Source: Cypionkella psychrotolerans (lineage in GTDB: Bacteria > Pseudomonadota > Alphaproteobacteria > Rhodobacterales > Rhodobacteraceae). Taken from it: 64,000 nt of DNA. The translations under genes and the position numbers were made by a program. Location of the stretch: contig NZ_LGIC01000077.1 in the NCBI RefSeq assembly GCF_001294535.1, forward strand, positions 18,008 through 82,007. Direction: 5' to 3'. Below the pieces are notes generated by a model. That model was not told the DNA's origin, did no database searches, and saw nothing but the letters and a program-made list of their open reading frames with translations. Numbering within the stretch: position 1 is the first letter of the stretch; every line of letters begins with the position of its first letter. Shown here piece after piece: positions 35,276-44,243 of the stretch.

Positions 35276-38200
35276 TTAAGCAAATAGAGCCTGTTTAACG
35301 CCAGCGTCTCTGAAACCGTCCACTTCGCGCAGTATCTGCTCAAGCACTGTCAGGATCATCTCGACACCCGCGCCATCAATCGTCAGTGGTGGACGGATTT
35401 TGAGGATGTTGTCAAATGGCCCTTCGCATCCAATCAAAATACGATGCTCGCGCATGCGGTTTTTGACGTAGTCGGCAATCTGGGATCCGGGAGCGCGGGT
35501 CTTCGGATCCTCGACCAAATCAACACCGATGAAAAGGCCATACCCTCGGACATCGCCAATCACCTCATGCCGGCGTTGCAGGTCTCTTAGGCCGTTCAGC
35601 AGGTTGGCACCCATAAGGCGGGCATTTTCCATTAGCCCTTCATCATCCACGATATCCAGCACCTCTTTGCCCATCCGGCAAGACAGGGTGGAGCCGCCAA
35701 ACGTAGAAAAGTATTCCGGCCCGTGTGCAAAGGCATCGGCAATAGCATGGGTGGTGACAACAACGCCCAGTGGATGCCCGTTGCCGATGGGTTTGCCCAA
35801 TACTACGATGTCGGGCAGCACCTCTTGTTGTTCGAAACCAAAGTAGTAGTCACCCAACCGGCCCAAACCAGTTTGCACCTCGTCCGCAATGCAAACGCCG
35901 CCGGCGGCACGAATGCGCCGGTAAACACCTGCAAGGTAGCCCTTTGGCGGAATGATCTGCCCACCAACACTGGGAAATGTCTCGGCGATGAACCCGGCAA
36001 GCTTTCCGCCCCGCTTGACAATCGCGTCCAGTGCCGGATCAACCATTGTCGCAAACTTTTCCGCTCGATCAGGGTCATCCCGCCGAAAGCTACCGCGATA
36101 GTCGTCGGCCACTTCGACCAGTTGCACCCAGTCGGGTTGACCAACGCCGCCTTTGGCATTGAATTTGTAGGCCGATATGTCAATCGCGCCGGTCGTATTT
36201 CCGTGATAGCCGTGATCGGGCGTGATAATGTCTTTACCGCCCGATTTGGCGCGCGCGAGCCGAAGGGCAAGCTCGTTCGCCTCGGAACCAGAATTGACAA
36301 AGAAACAAACCGAAAGCCCGTCCGGCATTTTCGAGATGATTTTCTCGGCAAAGGCCGATTGTGCCGGATGCAGGTATCGGGTGTTAGAGTTCATTCGCCT
36401 CAGCTGATCTGCCGCCACCGCCTGAATGCGCGGGTGGGCATGGCCGACATGGGGGACGTTGTTATAGGCGTCCAGATACGGGCGGCCCCATTCATCGAAC
36501 AAATGGTGCTGCCAGCCGCGCAAAAGCATGACGGGGTCAGCATAGCTGAGCTTGAGGTTGCGCCCGAAAAGCTCTTGCCGCTTGGCCAGAATTTGCTTTT
36601 TGTCGATCGGTTGATAGGCCACCTTGTCGTCGGACAGGTTCATCAAAGCCGCAGGATTGGGGCAGATCGCCCCCCACAGACCCATCTCGTCTGGGTCCGC
36701 GACCCCCGGCCAGTCCTGACCCATGCCATCCGTGGTAAGGGCAAGCTGGAAATGGACATGCGGCGCCCAACCGCCCGACTGGGTCACATCGCCAAGACGG
36801 GCAAATGCCTCGCCCTTGGCAAGCGGTTGGCCGATCCGCAGCTTTTGACAGACCTCGGGGTTCAGATGGCCATAGAGCGAGAAGAACGCGTCACCGCTCG
36901 GCGTTTCGTGCCGCAAGATGACAACGCCGCCGTAATCAAGATGGTCCGGCCGGTTTTCCACAACATGCACGGTGGCATCCATTGGGGCGTAAAGCACGGT
37001 TTGTGCGGGACCAAAGGCGTCGATGGCCAGATGCACGGTCCGCCGGTTTGATGCTTTCCACGGCCCGCGCCGGAAGGCGGACGCGGTATAGATCAGGCGC
37101 GGCTCGTTATAGTAGCCTAGCCAGATACGGCCGTTGTCTTCAAACTCTTGCCCGATCAAGGCGGCCTCGGCCAATGGCAAATCAAACGGGTTCCGCGGGC
37201 TAGTCGAGTTTTCAACCGAAAGCGACCCCATCGGAGCAGCGGTCAAATCCGCACCCATGATGGGCGCAAAACGGCCGCGGTTTTTGTCGAGCCAGTCCAG
37301 GATCCTCGGAGCAGCGTCGGTGACAGGAAGCCCGCAGACTGCGCGTAGGCGCTTGGCAACCAAACCCGGATTGACCAGACCAGATTCAAGAAACGCCCAT
37401 GCCGGTGCTTGTGAGATGGTTACATAGGGATCATCCGGCTTGGCCAAAGCCATTTCGGTCGAATTCACCACGCTGACAGCAAGGCGCATGCGCAACAGAG
37501 GCCAGATCATATCGACCTCTGCAGCCGTCAGGGGATAGGCGGCATGATAGCCCGCAACAACATTCTCCAACGCTTGTTCCGGCGAAGAATGCCCAAGCAC
37601 AATATAGGCACACGTGATTGCAAGATCGCAGATCCGCGGGCTGGCGCACATATCCCCCAGATCTAAGATGCCCGAGACATGCGGGGCCGTCGTCAAAGAG
37701 CCGTCAACAAGGAGATTGTAATCATTTACGTCATTGTGGATCGCGATTTGAGGCAGGCTTTGCAGATCCGACAAGATGGCACGAAAATCCGCAAGAATAC
37801 CCCTCAGCAGATCATGACGTTTTGCATCAGCGACAAGGTGAAGTTTGTGCGCGATCCAATCGGCTTGGGTGAGGTTCCACTTGAAATCTCGTGACAGGGC
37901 CGGATGCTTGAAATTCGTCAATGCCAGTCCCATCGCGCCGACAGAATGGCCAATATTTGCCAACAATGCTGGGCTATGGGGCAGAAACTTCGCGTATGTG
38001 CGCCCTTTGACTCTCTCTAAAAGCCAGACATGACGGGCAATGCCACTTTCATCAGGCACGGCCGTAAAAAGTGCGCCAGCGCGGGTTCTTACGACACGCG
38101 GAACGGTGACATTGGGCGCATTCATCGCGATGTGATCAAACGCTCGGCATTGTAGGTCGATGAAGTCGGCTTCGCAGCCTTGGCGCATGACTTTAAGCAC

Positions 38201-38314
38201 AAAATCGTGCGTGCCGGTTGCAAGGAAGTTGAGATCAAACTCACCATCAAGTGGGCTGAGTTGGGCCGTTATTCCCCAAACTTCTTGCAAAACGCTCTGC
38301 CAATTTGCCGTCAT
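35276..38314 (-). CDS. Three-domain fusion: APH-type kinase, M23 domain, class III aminotransferase
   Basis: A 1012-residue protein. Domain 1 (about 25-330) is an aminoglycoside/hydroxylysine-kinase fold with HNDVNDYN (193-200) and ILDLGD (216-221). Domain 2 (about 395-560) is an M23 zinc peptidase-like domain keeping HLAID (428-432), His483 and HVH (519-521). Domain 3 (about 590-1005) is a PLP enzyme with NSGSEANELA, DEVQTGLGR and Lys841 in LGKPIGNG. Human AGPHD1 and AGXT2L kinase/phospholyase pairs correspond to domains 1 and 3, so phosphorylation of a hydroxy-amine followed by elimination to an aldehyde is the best guess. The ATG at 38314 follows a GAGGG box. Confidence 0.88.
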   Translation of the reverse strand: MTANWQSVLQEVWGITAQLSPLDGEFDLNFLATGTHDFVLKVMRQGCEADFIDLQCRAFDHIAMNAPNVTVPRVVRTRAGALFTAVPDESGIARHVWLLERVKGRTYAKFLPHSPALLANIGHSVGAMGLALTNFKHPALSRDFKWNLTQADWIAHKLHLVADAKRHDLLRGILADFRAILSDLQSLPQIAIHNDVNDYNLLVDGSLTTAPHVSGILDLGDMCASPRICDLAITCAYIVLGHSSPEQALENVVAGYHAAYPLTAAEVDMIWPLLRMRLAVSVVNSTEMALAKPDDPYVTISQAPAWAFLESGLVNPGLVAKRLRAVCGLPVTDAAPRILDWLDKNRGRFAPIMGADLTAAPMGSLSVENSTSPRNPFDLPLAEAALIGQEFEDNGRIWLGYYNEPRLIYTASAFRRGPWKASNRRTVHLAIDAFGPAQTVLYAPMDATVHVVENRPDHLDYGGVVILRHETPSGDAFFSLYGHLNPEVCQKLRIGQPLAKGEAFARLGDVTQSGGWAPHVHFQLALTTDGMGQDWPGVADPDEMGLWGAICPNPAALMNLSDDKVAYQPIDKKQILAKRQELFGRNLKLSYADPVMLLRGWQHHLFDEWGRPYLDAYNNVPHVGHAHPRIQAVAADQLRRMNSNTRYLHPAQSAFAEKIISKMPDGLSVCFFVNSGSEANELALRLARAKSGGKDIITPDHGYHGNTTGAIDISAYKFNAKGGVGQPDWVQLVEVADDYRGSFRRDDPDRAEKFATMVDPALDAIVKRGGKLAGFIAETFPSVGGQIIPPKGYLAGVYRRIRAAGGVCIADEVQTGLGRLGDYYFGFEQQEVLPDIVVLGKPIGNGHPLGVVVTTHAIADAFAHGPEYFSTFGGSTLSCRMGKEVLDIVDDEGLMENARLMGANLLNGLRDLQRRHEVIGDVRGYGLFIGVDLVEDPKTRAPGSQIADYVKNRMREHRILIGCEGPFDNILKIRPPLTIDGAGVEMILTVLEQILREVDGFRDAGVKQALFA

Positions 38315-38509
38315 TTCAACCCTCAATTATTGTCCCCACCTGTCTATAAATTTCCATTATCCAAGAAAATTTGTTAATTTGCAGGCAAAACTGACCCGTG
38401 GATTTCCATCGAGAACTGACCCACCTGAGGGTTATGGTCCGGGCTTCAGGCCTCGGTCAAGACTTGTATATTTCGATTGCGGGCGTGTTGCCCTTTATCA
38501 GCCCGCTTT
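38315..38509. other. Leader of the fusion gene and IS-end-like sequence
   Basis: An A/T-rich leader (about 38325-38390) probably holds the fusion gene's promoter. Next to it, two near-repeats ACTGACCC (38389 and about 38415) look like the end of an IS21-type element. No gene is seen. Confidence 0.35.
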
Positions 38510-38700
38510 GGCTCTGTCGCAAACTTTTGAGTATCCCGACGGTCAGCTGATGTTACTGAATACGTCGAGAGAAAAAAGCGCGCGGTTTGAGCACAATGGT
38601 AATTGATTTCAGAGGCGTACACCATCCGAAACCGGTGATCTTGTTTGCTGTGTTTTGCAGAGTACCCCAAAACGTGGGGCAGTCACGCTGCCACCTTGAT
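38510..38700 (+). pseudogene. 5-prime remnant of an IS6-family (IS26-like) element
   Basis: GGCTCTGTCGCAAAC at 38510 matches the terminal repeat type of IS6 elements. An ATG at 38596 then reads MVIDFRGVHHPKPVILFAVF, the conserved transposase start, before similarity is lost near 38660. Only the left end survives; it abuts IS5-like debris. Confidence 0.6.
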
Positions 38701-38839
38701 TTCTCTGTCTGATTTCATGCCGGGGTACCATTGCTGGAATTTTGTGCGCAGCGTACCGTCGAGTGTGCGCGTACGGGTTTGCAGCATGAGGTGGGCACCC
38801 ACCTTTGACCATAGCATTAAGGTTACACTGCTTCACCAA

Positions 38840-39434
38840 CAGCCCAAAGGCAGCGACAAGATCTACGCCCTTCATGAGCTGCAGGCTGACTGCATATCAA
38901 AGGGCGAAGCGCGGGTGCGGTATGAATTCTGCTGCAAGGTCAGCATTGCCGCCACGCCGGACGAGGGCTTCGTGGTCGGCATGCGCAGCTTTTCTGGCAA
39001 TCCCTATGACGGCATACGTTGGCCCCGGCGCTGGGACAGGTGGAAATCCTGACTAACCACAGGCCCGACCTTGCCTTGGTTGACCGTGGTTATCGTGGTC
39101 ATGGCGTGGACAAAACTCGCGTGCTCATCAGCGGAACCAGACGCGGACTGACGCCCAAGCTTGTCGCTGATCTCCGCCGCCGCAGCGCCATCAAGCCTGA
39201 GAAAGGGCACATGAAATCCGATGGCCGCCTTGCACGTTGCCCCCTGAAAGGCACCATCGGCCCCTCTCGGGCATGCCAAGCATGCCCTGCCGGGAAAAGG
39301 ACGCCCTCTTTGCGGTGCTGTGCGGTTGCGGCCAGAACATCCGAAAGATCCTCGCCCACTTCACGGCACTTTTGTCCCTCATCATTGCGGGCATATTGCC
39401 CGCCTACAGACCACACCAGACCAATCGCTATTAG
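38840..39434 (+). pseudogene. IS5/IS1182-like transposase remnant
   Basis: Three plus frames together give the C-terminal half of an IS5-group transposase: KIYALHELQADCISKGEARV, then RPDLALVDRGYRGHGVDKTR and TRRGLTPKLVADLRRRSAIK, then LFAVLCGCGQNIRKILAHF. Frame changes near 39030 and 39290 inactivate it. Confidence 0.7.
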
Positions 39435-39555
39435 ACGTTGGCAGCATGACGCGTCGTTCAGGATCGACCATGGTAGTGTAGAAGCCGCTTGAAGATCGGT
39501 GGCGCCTGGTGGTAGATTCCAGCGGCGAAGCAAGGCTCTTAAGGAAACGAAAATC

Positions 39556-40401
39556 ATGCGGGAACGGCGCTTGGTCCAATGCGATGTGTTTAGCGAAATT
39601 CCATTGAAGGGCAACGGCTTGGCGGTGGTTGTTGAGGGCACTGGCCTTGATGATCAGGTCATGCAAGATTTTGCCGCCTGGACCAATCTTTCGGAAACCA
39701 CGTATCTGTTGCCGCCCACCCACCCTGACGCCGATTACAAGTTACGCATCTTCACCCCAATGCGGGAGCTGGCCTTTGCCGGGCATCCAACGCTGGGCAG
39801 TTGTGCGGCCTGGCTTCATGCGGGCGGTGTGCCAAAACGTGGCGGGCTGGTGGTTCAGGAATGTAACATCGGCAATGTCACCATCGACAACCGTGGTCCC
39901 TTGCCCGGATTTGTCGCCCCGCCCACACGGATCAACCCAATGCCCGCCGACCTGCAGGCACAGGTGCTAGCCGCGCTTGGGATCGCGCCGGAAATGCTGA
40001 AAAGCGCCGTCATTCTGGACAATGGCTCGCTCTGGCATCTGTTGGAACTGGACGAGGCGGCAGCAGTTCTGGCGGTTTCTGCGGCAAAGGTGGCGACGCT
40101 GCCGGGGCTTGGCATCGGTCTGCTGGCCGCCAGCCCAGCCAATGCCGCCAGTCAGTTTGACATCCGCATGTTATCCGAACGCACCCCGGGCTTTGAAGAC
40201 CCGATCACCGGATCGCTGAATGCGGCCGTGGGAATGTGGCTGCTGTCGCATGGGCGGCTCGCTCAACCCACCATCATCGCGCAGGGCGTCAAGGTGGCCC
40301 GGATCGGGCAGGTACATCTGCTGCCCGGCGCGCAAGGCTCCGGGCAGGTTCTGGTGGCGGGCCGCACCCATATCCTGATTGACGGCAAGGTGCGGCTGTA
40401 A
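39556..40401 (+). CDS. PhzF family isomerase
   Basis: A 281-residue protein of the PhzF/diaminopimelate-epimerase-like fold. It begins MRERRLVQCDVFSEIPLKGN. The catalytic Glu is in TNLSETTYLLPP, with FAGHPTLGSCA and GFEDPITGSLNAAVG as the other family signatures. Members isomerise small unsaturated or beta-hydroxy acids without cofactor; the substrate is unknown here. The ATG at 39556 has an AAGGAAA box. It stands alone after IS debris and ends 12 bases from the convergent SDR gene. Confidence 0.9.
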   Translation: MRERRLVQCDVFSEIPLKGNGLAVVVEGTGLDDQVMQDFAAWTNLSETTYLLPPTHPDADYKLRIFTPMRELAFAGHPTLGSCAAWLHAGGVPKRGGLVVQECNIGNVTIDNRGPLPGFVAPPTRINPMPADLQAQVLAALGIAPEMLKSAVILDNGSLWHLLELDEAAAVLAVSAAKVATLPGLGIGLLAASPANAASQFDIRMLSERTPGFEDPITGSLNAAVGMWLLSHGRLAQPTIIAQGVKVARIGQVHLLPGAQGSGQVLVAGRTHILIDGKVRL

Positions 40402-40413
40402 CGCCCCCCGCGA

Positions 40414-41184
40414 TCAGATGGACCGGATCGCACCGCCATCCACCCGCAAACGGCTGCCGGTGACATAGGACGCCTGATCGGACGTCAGAAATACCACCAT
40501 CGCGGCGAATTCCTCGGGACTGCCATAGCGCCCGGCGGGGATCACTGCAGCGGAGGCCTTTTGCACTGCCTCAACCGTGCTGTCTGTGCGCTTGGCCGCG
40601 GCGGCGTCCAGTTCCGCCACGCGGGTTGTCTGGATGCGCCCGGGCATCACGATGTTCACGGTGACCCCTTCGGCGGCGACCTCGGCGGCCAGCGTCTTGG
40701 ACCAGCCGACCACCGCCGCCCGAATGCCGTTGGACAGGGCAAGATTAGGGATCGGCTGTTCCACACCCGACGAGGCGATGGTGATGACGCGCCCCCATTT
40801 GCGGCTGCGCATTCCGGGCAACACTTGCGCCGTCAGATGGAACAGATTGGCGGCCATCGCCTCGAACTGCGCCAACCATTCGCCGCGCCGCGCCGTGGCG
40901 GCCGCCCCCGGCGCTGGCCCGCCGGAGTTGTTGACAAGGATATCCACCCCGCCCCGGTCAAGAACCGCAGCGATCAGCGCCTCAACCGAGGCGAGGTCAG
41001 ACAAATCGGCGGAGAGCGCCGTCAGCCCCGGTGCCTCCCCGGCCCACTCCTGAATGGTCTTGGCATTGCGGGAAACGGCGATCACTTCGACGCCTTCGGC
41101 CAGCAACCCTTCAGCCACCGCGCGGCCAAGGCCACGGCTTGCCCCCATCACTAACGCGCGCTTGCCGGCAATCTTCAAATCCAT
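40414..41184 (-). CDS. SDR family oxidoreductase with non-canonical active site
   Basis: A 256-residue short-chain dehydrogenase/reductase. The cofactor motif is GASRGLGRA, the structural motif NNSGGPAPG and the C-terminal GSRLRVDGG. At the usual Tyr-x-x-x-Lys position the sequence is SNGIR (in LALSNGIRAAVVGW), so both catalytic residues are replaced. This occurs in a divergent reductase-like SDR subgroup. It is the last gene of the minus operon starting at 51.6 kb, and its ATG overlaps the aldolase stop (TGATG). Confidence 0.88.
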   Translation of the reverse strand: MDLKIAGKRALVMGASRGLGRAVAEGLLAEGVEVIAVSRNAKTIQEWAGEAPGLTALSADLSDLASVEALIAAVLDRGGVDILVNNSGGPAPGAAATARRGEWLAQFEAMAANLFHLTAQVLPGMRSRKWGRVITIASSGVEQPIPNLALSNGIRAAVVGWSKTLAAEVAAEGVTVNIVMPGRIQTTRVAELDAAAAKRTDSTVEAVQKASAAVIPAGRYGSPEEFAAMVVFLTSDQASYVTGSRLRVDGGAIRSI

Positions 41185-42107
41185 CAGTTCAGTTCCTTCA
41201 GACGATGTTCCTGCCGCCGGATCAAACGTTCGATCTCGGCGATGGTGGCGGCGTTCAGCGCGCCTCCGGGGCGACGCAGCGCGCCGCTTGCGATGACGCC
41301 GCGCCGTGCCATGGTGTATTTACGCACTGCAAGCCCGATGCCCGGCTGCTGTTCATAGCGGGCAAGCGGCAGATAGGCGTCAAACAGATCCTGCGCGCGG
41401 TCTGCCTCCCCGGCCTGCATGTGGCGCACCACATCGACCATCATTTCGGGATAAGCAAAGCCGGTCATCGCCCCATCGGCCCCCCGGCTCATTTCTTCGG
41501 GCAGGAACATGCCGCCGTTGCCGCACAAGATTGAGATGCGGCGGTTCAGGGATCCCTCGGCCCGCAGCGCTGTTATCTTGTCCAGCCCCGGCCAGTCCTC
41601 ATGCTTTAGACAAACGCAGCTTGGCAATTCGTTCACAATGCGCCGGATCACCGGAACCGACATCTGCACATTCGTCACCAAAGGGAAATCCTGCAACACG
41701 AACGGCGCATCGCCGATGAAGCCTGCCGCCTGCATGTAATAGGTGACGATCTGGTCATCGGTGCGCAAGGCCGAGGGTGGTGCGATCATCACCCCCGCCG
41801 CGCCATCGGCCATGACCGTGTCTGTCAAGGCGGCCATCTGCGCAAAGCCGGGGGCCGACACGCCGACCACCACCGGAACCCGGCCCGCCACCCGCGCCAG
41901 AATGCGGCGGACGATGGTTTGCGACTCCTCGATGGTCAGCTTTTGCGCCTCACCCATCATGCCCAGCACAGTCAACCCCGTTGCCCCTGCTGACAGGTAG
42001 AAATCCACCATCCGGTCGGTGCTTTCAAGATCAATCGCGCCATCGGCATGGAATGGGGTCACAGCAATGACATAGACGCCCTGCGCGGTTTCGTTAATTA
42101 AGGTCAC
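41184..42107 (-). CDS. DHDPS/NAL superfamily aldolase-like protein
   Basis: A 307-residue TIM-barrel of the DapA/N-acetylneuraminate lyase superfamily. The Schiff-base Lys is in CVCLKHEDWPG. The phosphate/carboxylate loop reads VLGMMGEA instead of GTTGE, and the catalytic Tyr region reads VLQDFPLVTN instead of YN-x-P. It is therefore not a dihydrodipicolinate synthase, and probably cleaves or hydrates another keto acid. It lies five bases after the racemase gene and overlaps the SDR gene by one base. Confidence 0.88.
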   Translation of the reverse strand: MTLINETAQGVYVIAVTPFHADGAIDLESTDRMVDFYLSAGATGLTVLGMMGEAQKLTIEESQTIVRRILARVAGRVPVVVGVSAPGFAQMAALTDTVMADGAAGVMIAPPSALRTDDQIVTYYMQAAGFIGDAPFVLQDFPLVTNVQMSVPVIRRIVNELPSCVCLKHEDWPGLDKITALRAEGSLNRRISILCGNGGMFLPEEMSRGADGAMTGFAYPEMMVDVVRHMQAGEADRAQDLFDAYLPLARYEQQPGIGLAVRKYTMARRGVIASGALRRPGGALNAATIAEIERLIRRQEHRLKELN

Positions 42108-42112
42108 AGGGA

Positions 42113-42787
42113 TTATCCTTTTGTCGTGTGATAGGCGCGGGCAAGGGCGACGCGCCCAATGGCCATGGCGGCGGCAGCCTCGCAGGGTTCGACCACGGGG
42201 CGACTAAGGGCTTCGGATAGATCGGCGCGGTAGCTGGTCATGCCCGCACAACCAAGGATCAGAACCTCGGCCCCATGGGCATCGCGCAACTGCGTGCCAA
42301 TGCTGCGCAACCGGTCAAACGTGCGGTTGCGGTCTGTCAAGTCGGCGACACCGAGTTCTAGCGGCAAATCGGCGGCGAGGCGGTCCATCACTCCCATCGC
42401 GCCCAGCATCCGCATGTGACGCGGCACGGACCGCGACAGGATCGACAGGATGCCGAACCGTTGGCCGATCGTCATCGCTGTCAGAATGGCGCTTTCAGCA
42501 ATGCCCAGCACCGGATGGCTGCTTTGTTCGCGCAAGGCGGCAAGGCCGGGGTCGGAAAAGCACGCGGTGACAAAGGCCGAAGCCCCCGACTCCAATGCCG
42601 CCGCACGCGCCAGAAGCGGCGTCACCACGCCATCGACATGGGCCTGCGTCTCGATCCCCCTTGGGCCTTCGTCAAGCTGGATCGCCGCAATCGGCACCGG
42701 GCTTGCGGCGCGCAACGGCTCCATCGCGCGGTCGATGCCGTCGGTGACAACTCGGCTGGAGTTCGGGTTGATGATGTAGATGGTCAT
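42113..42787 (-). CDS. Aspartate/glutamate/hydantoin racemase family protein
   Basis: A 224-residue cofactor-free racemase. It begins MTIYIINPNSSRVVTDGIDR, with the two catalytic cysteines in FVTACFSDPG and LILGCAGMTSY, matching hydantoin racemase (HyuE) rather than glutamate racemase. The ATG at 42787 follows GGAAAGGG; the longer open frame is discarded. Together with the hydantoinase at 52.5 kb and the amidohydrolase upstream, it suggests racemisation of 5-substituted hydantoins or related cyclic amides. Confidence 0.87.
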   Translation of the reverse strand: MTIYIINPNSSRVVTDGIDRAMEPLRAASPVPIAAIQLDEGPRGIETQAHVDGVVTPLLARAAALESGASAFVTACFSDPGLAALREQSSHPVLGIAESAILTAMTIGQRFGILSILSRSVPRHMRMLGAMGVMDRLAADLPLELGVADLTDRNRTFDRLRSIGTQLRDAHGAEVLILGCAGMTSYRADLSEALSRPVVEPCEAAAAMAIGRVALARAYHTTKG

Positions 42788-42803
42788 GTGCGCCCTTTCC
42801 TTT

Positions 42804-44243
42804 TCACGTCGCGCCTGCCGGATAGCGGGTCCGGCCCCAGAATCCCGCTGGTATCCCCAGCATGTCTTGCGCGCCGATCCGGTCAATCATCCGTTCGGCC
42901 TCCCGTTGGGCATCGGCCAGCACGGCCGCCTCATCCGTGTGAACTGCTCTGCCCTTCTGGAGCAACACTTTGCCGCCAATCAGCACGGTGTCCACATCAT
43001 TGCCATTGGCAAAGTAGATCACCCGGAAGGGCTCCATGTTGACCGGGTGCAGATGCGGGCGCTGCATGTCGATCAGGATAAGATCCGCCGCCTTGCCCGG
43101 CTCAAGCGAGCCGATGCGGTCCTCCATCCCCAAGGCCTTGGCTGCATCAATCGTCACCATTTCCAGCGCCTTGCCAGGCGGCAGCACGAGCGGATCGCGG
43201 AAGTGGCGGCGGTGATAGTGCATGGCCTGCTGCATATGGCGGAACATATCGCCCGAACGATCCGGCGCCGTGGCGTCAGAGCCGATCGCCACAACGGCCC
43301 CCGCCTCCATCAATTCGATTGCCGGACAACGCCCCAGAATGGAGGCGATGGCCGAAGGGTTGTGCGCAATGCGCGTTTGGGTTTCAGCACAGAGCAGGAT
43401 TTCGTCGTCATGCAGCCCAATGCAATGCGACAACAGCGCATCCGGGCCAAGCAGCCCAAGGCCCTGCGCCCGCCGCACCGATCCGCGGGCGTGGCCGTCT
43501 TGCGTAAACACCACACCCCGCTCACGCGAGAGGGCGCGTACCGCCTGCGCCTGACGGCAGGCATCCTCATAGTCGGTGGCGGGCATGGAGGCTTCATGCT
43601 CATCCCGCAGAACCGGATAGAGCATGGCGATTTCAAGCGTCTGCACGCCATGCCAGCGATCCAGAAGCACCATGCAGGTTTGCATCTGACGCTCAAAGCT
43701 GACGGGATAGGGCGCGGTGCCGTCGGCGGCGGCATACAGGCGCGGATGCGGTGCGCGGGTCGGGCCGATGGCCACCACCGACCGCGTGCCGACCTGGGCC
43801 ACCCCTTCGCAATGGGCAGAGCCATACGCGGGGTCGTCGGTGCGCATGATCGTGTCACCGCCGCCCAACAGTGACACCCCGCAGGTCACACCAAAGCGCA
43901 AACGTTCCAGCGCAGCCAGCCGTGCCTCGGCATACCAGAATTCGGGCGGTGAGGCGGTGGTGTAAACCGCGCCGCACATCTCTTCCCAATGGTTCGCTTG
44001 CTCCATCCCCATGGTTTTGATCAACCCATGCCCTGCATGGGCATGCACGTCAATCAGACCCGGCAACATCACTTTGCCAGACGCATTGATCACTTCCGCG
44101 GCTGAGTGGTCGCGCTCCACCTCATGCTTCGGACCGATGGCAATGATTTTTCCCCCCGCTATGGCCACAGAGCCGTCGCGGATCACCCGGCGGGCCGGGT
44201 CCATCGTGATTAGGGTTGCCCCCGAGATCAGAAGATCAGCCAT
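42804..44243 (-). CDS. TRZ/ATZ-type amidohydrolase
   Basis: A 479-residue metal-dependent hydrolase or deaminase of the chlorohydrolase/SsnA group. Metal motifs are LIDVHAHAGHG (HxH), TQDGHARGSV, LLSHCIGLHDDE and AIGSDATAPDRSGDMF (catalytic Asp). The C-terminal sandwich contains SLEPGKAADLILID. It overlaps the signal-less binding-like gene by eight bases and lies 16 bases before the racemase gene. Substrates of the family are cyclic or heterocyclic amides and amines. Confidence 0.9.
   Translation of the reverse strand: MADLLISGATLITMDPARRVIRDGSVAIAGGKIIAIGPKHEVERDHSAAEVINASGKVMLPGLIDVHAHAGHGLIKTMGMEQANHWEEMCGAVYTTASPPEFWYAEARLAALERLRFGVTCGVSLLGGGDTIMRTDDPAYGSAHCEGVAQVGTRSVVAIGPTRAPHPRLYAAADGTAPYPVSFERQMQTCMVLLDRWHGVQTLEIAMLYPVLRDEHEASMPATDYEDACRQAQAVRALSRERGVVFTQDGHARGSVRRAQGLGLLGPDALLSHCIGLHDDEILLCAETQTRIAHNPSAIASILGRCPAIELMEAGAVVAIGSDATAPDRSGDMFRHMQQAMHYHRRHFRDPLVLPPGKALEMVTIDAAKALGMEDRIGSLEPGKAADLILIDMQRPHLHPVNMEPFRVIYFANGNDVDTVLIGGKVLLQKGRAVHTDEAAVLADAQREAERMIDRIGAQDMLGIPAGFWGRTRYPAGAT

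Noticed and set aside
35723..37051. A long plus-strand open frame (442 codons) opposite the fusion protein gene
   Set aside because: It is antisense to the class III aminotransferase and M23 domains, has no family resemblance and no ribosome-binding site. It is a by-product of high GC content.
42780..43874. Plus-strand open frame of 364 codons opposite the TRZ/ATZ amidohydrolase
   Set aside because: The composition is Arg/His-rich and unlike a protein family. The minus-strand gene shows all amidohydrolase metal motifs.
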